Source: Xestospongia muta
Lineage: Eukaryota > Porifera > Demospongiae > Haplosclerida > Petrosiidae
Direction of reading: 5' to 3'
DNA: 64,000 nt
Assembly: GCA_963693285.1 (NCBI GenBank)
Contig: OY848917.1
Coordinates: 6,644,118 to 6,708,117, forward strand
Shown: piece by piece, positions 55,679 to 64,000 of the stretch
Numbering within the stretch: the stretch's first letter is position 1
Layout of the letters: each line of letters opens with the position of its first letter
Program-made: the position numbers and the translations under genes
Notes under the pieces: generated by a model
Seen by the model: only the letters and a program-made list of their open reading frames with translations
Told to the model about the DNA's origin: nothing
Databases searched by the model: none

Positions 55679-58600
55679 AATCTTGTTTGAATATGAACAG
55701 CTGTCTGAACTGATTAGCTTCTATGAACCTTGTTTACTGTCTATCTGTTTAGACGTAAGTAGTATCATCTATATATATGACTGGGATATAACACCAAAAG
55801 TCCCATGACTAGATATTCCAAACAACTATCCATTATGACAGTATTTTTACCAAATTTTGATGCTATTTTATATTAGTGATGTAAACATCAACAACTTGTT
55901 AATAGAGGTTACTTATGAAGTGAAAGATAATCAACATGAAGCTTTCACTTAGAAGTAACTATTTGTGACAATCAAGAGATAACTATCTTGGGAGGATGTC
56001 TATTTCAGTAAGTAATTCTACCAGAATATAGATCATGTGTACACTGTGAAATAGGTTTAATGTTGTTGCACAATCCAGAGGTAGGTATCATAATGGAACA
56101 TGGTTACTTTATTATGCAAATATCTAACTAATTAACTTTGATCTATCTTTTGTCTCTGAGTCTAGCAATGACAATACTCATAAATTGATCAATCCTTACA
56201 ATGACATCGATGTCATTATTATTTTTAATACAGAATTACAACAAAAGGCTTGCGACAGGATATTGAAAACAAGTCTCCATTATGACAACAAATTAAGCAA
56301 ATTTTGATGTTATCTTATAATTAGAGATGTTAGCATAAAACAGTTTATTAACATAGCAGCCAGGAAATATAAATCTATTAAGCTTGTACACATCAATGAC
56401 AACATGATGTGCTCAATATCTCTGTATTTTCTATATTATATATATTAAGCATTATGAGCCCTATTTTCATGAAAACATTAACTGTCATTCATATAATTAC
56501 TATTATGCTGTCATCACAATGTTACAAAGTGATTACATTGTTGGTTTAAATGATTAATTATAACTGTATATTTAATATTTATTTAAGTGTTGTTTGTTGT
56601 GTATGTAGTATACTACAGTTATCTATAAATTTTAAAGCAACTGTAATTTTAACTAAAAAGTCAAATGTGCAAACCTAAAGAGGATTATACTAAATTATCA
56701 TGTCATATTCTAGAGAAAATAAATCTTTTATATCAAAATGATATATGGTTACTACAACTGCATTTTTAAAACTTATATAGGAATGAGAGACATTTACTGG
56801 AAATGAACAAATTGATACTACCTCTTGTCTTCCTTGACACTATGGACATGTCATATCATAATTTTAGGTATATATATGAATTAGATCTGTATTTATTTTA
56901 TTGTACCATGTACTAACTTCAGTGAACTTCATGTACAGAATACTTAGACATGATGATTATACTGTACACTACTTGGGAGTAGTTTTACCATATTCAATAC
57001 TTGTTTTCAATGTTTTCTTTATTAATTGTATATACATATATTATTACAAGTAAACATAAAATGTTTTTGTAGAAAAGTGTAAACAGTTCACTTGTTGTTC
57101 TTTGATAAATTAAAGCAAATTTAACTATATGATATTTTAATACAACAGTATGAGATAATTTGCAGCAATCTAAACATGGCCTTGTAAAAGAATGCTCATA
57201 CTGCAAATCACAGCATAAAATATCTCAATATTACAGCTTTTTAAACATACATCAAATTTCCAAAAATTTATAAAATGTAGGATGATGGTACAATCATATG
57301 AAACAAAAACGCAATAGGAATAGTGGTATAAAACTTTCTATAATCACAAATTGAAGTCTCACTCATTTGAAATGAATCTTAAGTTGTGGCTACTAGGTAG
57401 TGATTTTGTATGTCAATCTACCTACTGTGGTCTTGATTTGGATGCTTTTATTGTGATAACTTTATTTTTCATTGAATTGCTGTAAGTCCGTTGTTTCAAA
57501 CAAGACCTGAAATATGTGTAAATCATGACTACAGGCCACATCAGTGTGTACTTGTTTAGATGTAAGTAGTACCACCTAGATATATCACAACAAAAGTCCC
57601 ATGAGAGAAATTGTAAACAACTGTTAAGAAACATATTAAGTAAATTATGATGTTGTTTATGTTAGGAGTGTAATCATTTACAACTTGTCAACAGTTTGAT
57701 TGTGCAAACACATTAAGTCATTTTTAGTATGCACACATGACCCAACAGTAGAATTGGAGAAGTATATGTTGTTTAATACTAATTTAGCACTAATTTAATA
57801 CAAATAAAATAGTTACCACTTACATAAGACAAGTTTCTATAATTTTAAGAAACTAAGCAACTAAAGATACTACAGCAAAAGTCTCATGACAGAAATTGTA
57901 AACAACTCTTAAGAAGCATACTAAGTAAATTATGATGTTGTTTATGTTAGGAGTGTAATCATTTACAGCTTGTCAACAGCTTAATTGTGCAAAGTCATTT
58001 TTAGTATGCATACATGACAAACAGTAGAATTGAGAAGTATATGTTTTTAGTATTAATCTAGCACAAATTTAATACAGGCAAAATAGTTACTGCTTACATA
58101 AATACAAGTTCCTTTAATTTTTAAAAATTAAGTAACTAAAGATATATTGTGATAGCAATTAAATTGTTAATTCACAATATGCTTGAACTAAATGACTCCT
58201 CGTACTACACAATATAAGTTACTATATGAAATGTGGAAAATAGTATATGTAATAATTACCTGTTAATTTTAAGGAGAAATAAAGGAACTTCATTATAAAA
58301 CATTAGATATGCTGTTACAATGTTTCATTGATGAGGAAAGAATAGTGTAGACACCCACACACAGTGAAGTTACAACAAAATATTGTGACAGGGATTTTTA
58401 AACAACTCTCCTCTACCACAATAAATTTAACAAATTTTTATGTGTTTGTTTACCGTAAGCTTGGTATAAATGATTCTTAATTAGGTTCCTAAGTATCTTC
58501 TCGTCCATTGAGTCTATTTGTTTGTATGTCAGTATAATTATCTTACAATATATATTGGATATTACAACAAATGTCACATGATAGGATGTTGTAAAATATG

Positions 58601-60299
58601 ACAGTTATTTAAGTAATTATGAAGGAATAGTAATAGTGTTTTTCAAACATAGTGCATAAACATTAACAGGTGTTCATATAATTGCCATTATGACACTGTC
58701 AGAGTGTTATTTAATGTTGGTTTAAACGATCAGACATAACTGCTTATTCAATAGTCACTCAACTGTCAAGTGTACCATACATTATAACAATTCAAATAGC
58801 ATATGTATGTATAGTAAGTGCCATTGTAGGTGTATATGTGAATTATAACTGTGTTTATTACAGCAGCACACATTATGGAATATTTACTGGACTACATCTA
58901 TAGAATACATGTACTTATACATAATCATAACCTTTTGAGAGTAGTTCTGACTTGCCATTCACTAATTGTTGTGAACTTTCTCTCTTAATTAATTGTATGC
59001 AGACAAAATTGCAGACAAAATTATATGTAAATACATCTAGGATGACTATTTTATTGATTTGGCTTAATATTTTAGATATATTTTTCTTTTTTGTTAATTG
59101 GTATGGAAGTTTGGTAATTTATCAATTCTTTTTAGGAAGTTTAATGAAAAATATTTTGTTCAGTGTTCTCGATGTATATGTTAGACTGGGCCATTTTACT
59201 GAAGAAAGATTCAAATACTTATATTACTGGGCCAAAGGTTAGGGCTAATAGCAACCAAAAAACTAGTAGTGTTTGCTCATAAGTTAGTAATTACTTGTTT
59301 GGGCTACTAACATATTTCATTATTTTTAGTTGAACTGGTTCATCAACATGTTGTTTCAGTTCTTCAGGCAAGAATTAAAACTTGTAAATTTGATGTTGAG
59401 TTGATTGAAGTCAAATTAATAGTCGCTCCCATTATTATTGATATTTAAGCCTGAGTCTAGACTTCAAGTGTTAGGAACACTGGGATAAGATGTTTTCTAT
59501 ACATAATGTAATTATGATAGCTAAAACATTTCTTCAATGAAACAATTAGTACATGTAATCATTATTAAATCAAATTTTATTTATTCACTCTCATTGTACG
59601 ACTCCCATTTTCTCATACTGAAACAACTTACCTTATCAAAACAACCATGGTTGATCTTTACTTTCAAATTTGCTAGTAATATTCTTGCCTATGGCTCATC
59701 AGAATACATCATTGTTAGTCACCCTGTAATATCAGTTGAGATTGTTGCATGCTTGTGTTCCATATCCTACCTTAACCTCTCTTTGTTCTCTTTTGAATCT
59801 ATGTCTGAACAGAAATGGGGATAATTGGGAGTAATCCTGCTGATAACTTCACATTTGAGTTTAGCCTACTAATGGTCCTTGCTCATTAACAAAAGTCAGC
59901 CAAACTACTGCCCAAGAACCTCAATGTCTTCAGTACAGCTGCTAGTACAACATCATTATGTGATTATATTGATTTTTAGTAACAACATAGTTGGAACCTA
60001 GTAATTGTTATAAAGTGACTATATGCAATTGTTAATATATTTCATGCTGAATGAAATATTCATACAATCTACAACATGGTTTAAGATGAAACAACATAGT
60101 ACTTAATGACCTACAATCACACTCTAATTTATAACAATCTGTTATAATACATTTTACACAACCACTTCAATGTATAACCATTCAAGGTGTCTGTATATTA
60201 TGTTAAATTTACCACAATGTTCTTTTAATGCAAAGAGTGAATAAGCAATAATAATTGACAAATTATCATACTTGTTATGGCTTAAGTTTCTCGAACACC
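55679..60299. other. Upstream flank of copy D
   Basis: 55679-58910 matches the flanks of B and C. 58910-59900 matches C only. Dispersed-repeat copies lie at 55750-55910, 57552-57715 and a local duplicate at about 57868-57990. 59900-60299 has weak similarity to 43800-43900 and nothing else. Short plus-strand frames (58952, 59537) are not supported. Confidence 0.65.
57552..57990 (+). repeat. Locally duplicated dispersed repeat
   Basis: The core caaaagtc(c/t)catgagag through gttgtttatgttaggagtgt appears at 57590-57715 and again at 57868-57990, whereas copies B and C have it once here. Confidence 0.7.
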
Positions 60300-60715
60300 A
60301 GCTACAATCACCACACAATCATTCTATATAATTCCCTCTACAAATATTGTATTATATAATATACACTAAAGTGCACTTTGTACACACTATTCAGAAGGAC
60401 AGTGTTCAGTGTAACCAATGATCCTCATATTATAAACAATTCCTACCATGATTGAATTGGAATGTTAACAAATGTAGTATCAATATTACATTATGTAATA
60501 ACAAACCCTTTGGAAATACACTACATACACATGCTTTGGCCTCATTATTATATCCAAATCCTAAAGGACTTTTCAGTCAAAGCAGTTTAACTGAAGTTGT
60601 AGGAACATATCCTAAAATTTCAAAATGTAACACTATAGGTCAACACTTATATTCTGAGAACACTATTATAAAATTCTGTAGACTATAACTGTTATTGTAA
60701 ACAGTTTGAATGCAT
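60300..60715 (-). pseudogene. Family fragment (ectodomain end and Cys-rich region)
   Basis: Matches the intact genes from about the CRGNRMG motif back to the NGCTPLNF region. The plus-strand signature gacagtgttcagtgtaacca is exact (60399-60418). Stops and indels throughout. Confidence 0.75.
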
Positions 60716-61108
60716 TAAGACAGATTGAACAAGCACTTGAATGAGTATAGTAAAGAATGGACCAATAAACCCTCATTTTCAGACATAATTTTATAGAAAC
60801 CCATCAAAGCCTTAAGAACACCTGCATTATATATATTCAGTAAAAATTTTGATTTAATACTATACAATGTAACATAAAACCTAACTATTTAATGTGATCA
60901 ACCTTCTTAAGAAGCACTTCATTATAACTCAGAGTAACATTAGATGAATCTCTACAAATCAAACACCTTTTTTGGTGTTAACTGATAATCTATGTACAAA
61001 ACAGTAGGTATGTAGTTATTTCCACATTTCCATAGTCTACCAATCTAGTATCATACTTTTTTAACATTTTCTTCTTAATATTAATTAATTTGCTAATTCT
61101 GACAGTAA
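60716..61108. other. Gene-free AT-rich stretch
   Basis: No frame, repeat or similarity noticed. Confidence 0.5.
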
Positions 61109-61168
61109 TTATGTATGTGTGTATATATACATGTATATATATATATGAATGTATGTATGTATGTATAC

Positions 61169-61200
<32 letters not shown>

Positions 61201-61276
61201 GTGCATATATATATGTCTGTAAGTATGTATGTATGTATGTATGTATGTCTGTTTGTATGTATGTATGTATGTATAT
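61109..61276. repeat. (ATGT)n microsatellite
   Basis: Imperfect tgta/atgt tetranucleotide tract with embedded TA runs. It creates spurious open frames of Tyr-Val-Cys-Met on both strands. Confidence 0.95.
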
Positions 61277-61339
61277 TATTATATTAAATTGTGTATGCAT
61301 GTACATACATTCAAAATTTTTCTTGATGTATGTTATAGG

Positions 61340-61460
61340 TCTCAAGAGACAGACACCAAAGCAGACACAGAGAGTCATAGGGAAAGAGAAAGACAACTAG
61401 AGACAAAGAGACAAGAGACAGAAAGATAGAGAGATCTAAAGAGATAGAGAGAGGCAGAGT
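61340..61460. repeat. Purine-rich agagaca simple-sequence tract
   Basis: Plus strand is mostly A/G with repeated agagaca and gatagagag words. No gene. Confidence 0.8.
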
Positions 61461-61518
61461 ATAAGTCTAAAACAACCAGTACCCATTGGGAATGATATTA
61501 GTTATACTGATACAGAGG

Positions 61519-61736
61519 ATATTTGATGTGTTACTAACCAGACAAAAAGACTTTGATGACAGTATGTGTTTCACATCAGAGGAGAGGAGTAGCTGAGTGT
61601 TTGGTAAAAGATAAGGTTCAACACCACAAAGGAATTTGTTCAGATCATCAAATTTTTTTAACAATTGAGTATAAGACAAAGTTGATGGTAGAGAGGACAT
61701 CAATATTAGCAAACACAGCATAGGAACTATGTCCAT
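61519..61736 (-). pseudogene. Type II family copy, N-terminal stub
   Basis: Begins MDIVPMLCLLILMSSLP at 61736 and runs in frame for about 70 codons, through LPNTQLLLSSDVKHILSS and CLVSNTSNI. Homology stops at about 61519 next to simple repeats, so the rest has been lost or replaced by 60300-61518. Confidence 0.85.
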
Positions 61737-62034
61737 TCTTTAAAAGGAAATCTGTATTTAGCGACTAAATATCAGCTTGTATACTGACTGGTTATGTTGC
61801 ACTTTCAACTACTTTTATAGTATTATGTGCTAGATCATCCTGTCATCATGTAATAATGTTTTGTAAACAAACTCTAATTTTGTTTGCATGAAAACAATAA
61901 AAATTATTTTCAATCACTGTCATCATTTTGACTTTTGCATAGTACATTGTATATTTATTAATGCTAATTGACTTTATTGGTCACACTTAAATAAATTTGA
62001 CTATCATCTCAAGAGCAATCATTGTAGATCAAAA

Positions 62035-62066
<32 letters not shown>

Positions 62067-63872
62067 GAAGTTTGTATATATTTAGAACATGGTAGAATAA
62101 AAGTATAAGACTACATATGCATAAGGAATCGACTTTTTAAACCTATATGCTAATACTGATTAAGATGTATACCTATAAAATTGTTAACACAGGTTGTGTA
62201 AGTGTAATATTGTACATGTAGAAATGTTATTGGTGCATGGAAAATTTTTATATTTATTATAATAATTATTGTATATGACACTAACATCTTGTAAAGGTAA
62301 TTTATCAGTCACAATTGTCACTGCATCATCAATACACAATTACACATATCATCTTTATTTATAGTGGTACAACATTTACACGGTTATTTAATAGTTCTTA
62401 GTAATTTTATTGCTAAAATGAAAGTGAACGTGGCTAAGTTTCATTATATTGCCACCAACCTTGTATTTACTTGTCATATTACCTATCAATATATGATCAG
62501 TTGTAAACATGTTTGTTTGTGTCTGCTCAATGTACTGTATACTTATTTACACTATCAAATGATCTAAATTAACTTAAGTGGTCATACTGAAATAAGTGTG
62601 ACTATCATCTATAGAGTAAACATTGTAAGTTGAAAACATATTATGTACATATACAAGGCAACACATACTTAAGAAGAACATGGTAGAATAACACTCTAGC
62701 TCTAACATAAATTATGCTCTATATTTGGATGAGTGTACTATATTAAACAGATAATATAACCAAAGGGACTAACAGAAGAGTCAATATTGTGCAATAACAA
62801 AACAATATACAAGGTAATGTGTTTGTCTTCACTGATGGCATATTGTTTGATAAATGGTTCACATTACATGTTAGCATATGAATAATGATCTATCACTTTT
62901 TTGATACTTTGACATTGACACACTTATTTCATAAAATCCAAAATTTTGGTGTCAATATATTGCCACACTGTGCAAAACATTATCGTAAGATTACTTGTAA
63001 TAGTAGATATACAGGCCTTAATTAAAGTGCATTCATCAAATATACAAGTGTAAAACAATTGTGTGTACCTTATTACTTTTCTGTAGTACCACATATTGAA
63101 CTGTTATCTCTACAATGACATCAGACTCCCAGTTATGAAGCAATAAGTTGTAATTGGTGTTTGACTTAGTCCTTCAGTCTGGGATATTGAGTTGAGGCTT
63201 GAAGATTGCTCTAATATAGGCCATGCATGCAACCAATTAAATCATGTCTTTCTAAATGAGAAAAACAACCTGATGTATATGAGATATCTCATCTTTGAAT
63301 ATTGAAAGAAGATAAGGATACCATATTAGAAGTGGTATTATGTATAGAATTAGATACCCTGGTGATGAACTTGTAACAGGATTCAGGATATTAACCCCTC
63401 AGTAGATTTGTATATCTTTTTAAGTGAATCTACCTTTCATTTTTTTGTCTTGCATGCAAAGTATACCACACAGTCCTATAACCATTTTAGGCCATGTCTT
63501 ATGTATTGATGTATTTTCACTTGCTTGATTTCATTCTGTGTATTCAACAGTATAAAATGATTAATGAGATTAAAGTGGATCCATTTCTGTCAACACAATT
63601 TTTTATAACTTGCTTAGCTGTCTTCTGGCATATTGTATTCTTTCTGTTCCCTGTTGTGTGCTCAAAACTATAGTATTTACTCAAAACACATTTTGTATTT
63701 ATGCAGTTTTTTTCAAATTGATTATGAAGAGTTACATTTGATTTTAGTCTTGTTTTTAAATTTTTTTAATTACTATTTTTTCATTATTTTTACATGTATC
63801 TATACGTCTTCATATATAAACATTGTCATAACAATTAATCCCTTCATTATCTCTCTATTATATGCCTTCTTT
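61737..63872. other. Type II upstream flank / unit spacer (next unit)
   Basis: Colinear with 26661-28603 and 48708-50857. (TA)n at 62040-62066. No retrotransposon at the paralogous site (about 63670). Confidence 0.75.
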
Positions 63873-64000
63873 AGTTGTTATTCAAAAAGCTGGAGAGTTA
63901 CTTATTTTGTGCAACAATGAACTAGCCCTTTGTTTCTCATATCCTGAGTTAGTCACCCTCACTGATCTAACACTAGAATATCCAAAAAGTAAAAGAAATG
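63873..64000 (+). pseudogene. Conserved coding-like segment, cut by window end
   Basis: Same frame as at 33933 and 50858: VVIQKAGELLILCNN and ELALCFSYPELVTLTDL. It shows that a further type I unit probably continues to the right. Confidence 0.35.

Noticed and set aside
61090..61429. Open frames of 65-95 codons on both strands
   Set aside because: They are translations of the ATGT microsatellite (Tyr-Val-Cys-Met runs) and not genes.

Overview
The window looks like AT-rich animal nuclear DNA. Its genes have either no introns or introns of about 40-140 bp, it carries a Ty3/gypsy retrotransposon and decayed DNA-transposon genes, and its main genes are large intronless proteins with a beta-helix-like ectodomain and many membrane spans. 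A demosponge such as Amphimedon fits best. This is an inference from gene style, not a database result.

The backbone is a tandem array of one gene family on the minus strand. Two copies are intact single-exon genes of exactly 1241 codons (35834-39559 and 51953-55678). A third (15203-18904) is full length but broken by two frameshifts. A plus-strand relative is cut by the left edge (2-1642). These are type I. Type II copies differ in their N-terminus and alternate with type I. All are broken: 24743-26660 (ectodomain only), 45092-48707 (full length, many lesions) and 61519-61736 (N-terminus only). Start codons run type I 18904, type II 26660, type I 39559, type II 48707, type I 55678, type II 61736. 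The repeating unit is therefore a two-gene block of roughly 16 kb once insertions are removed, with the flanking spacers duplicated along with the genes. Smaller family fragments lie at 2817-3660, 10919-11235, 43840-44590 and 60300-60715.

The array has been invaded. A 5130-bp LTR retrotransposon (28608-33737, minus strand) has 265-bp LTRs, a 4-bp target duplication, a primer-binding site, a polypurine tract, gag, and a pol broken in several places. The paralogous spacer at 50650 keeps the empty site. Another block (21859 to about 24716, plus strand) interrupts the first unit. It carries a pogo/Tigger-type helix-turn-helix remnant and a striking gene: a basic coiled-coil exon, ten tandem mini-exons (nine of 72 bp) separated by 40-bp introns at an exact 112-bp period, then two exons of a Ulp1/SENP-like cysteine peptidase. 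Every intron is phase 1 and the spliced frame is open except for one TGA.

The left third (2-13 kb) is a graveyard. It holds a broken transposon-type gene at 4974-6110, a possible GIY-YIG-like nuclease with one in-frame stop at 7973-8752, a small inverted-repeat element at 8787-9052, two or three decayed coding regions at 9145-10925, and an old duplication joining 3270-4460 with 10925-12285. A dispersed repeat of about 170 bp recurs through the spacers. No rRNA, tRNA or CRISPR array was recognised.

Functionally, the array probably encodes cell-surface proteins with a large N-glycosylated ectodomain, a Cys-rich juxtamembrane region and about nine hydrophobic segments. Ligand and pathway cannot be read from the sequence.
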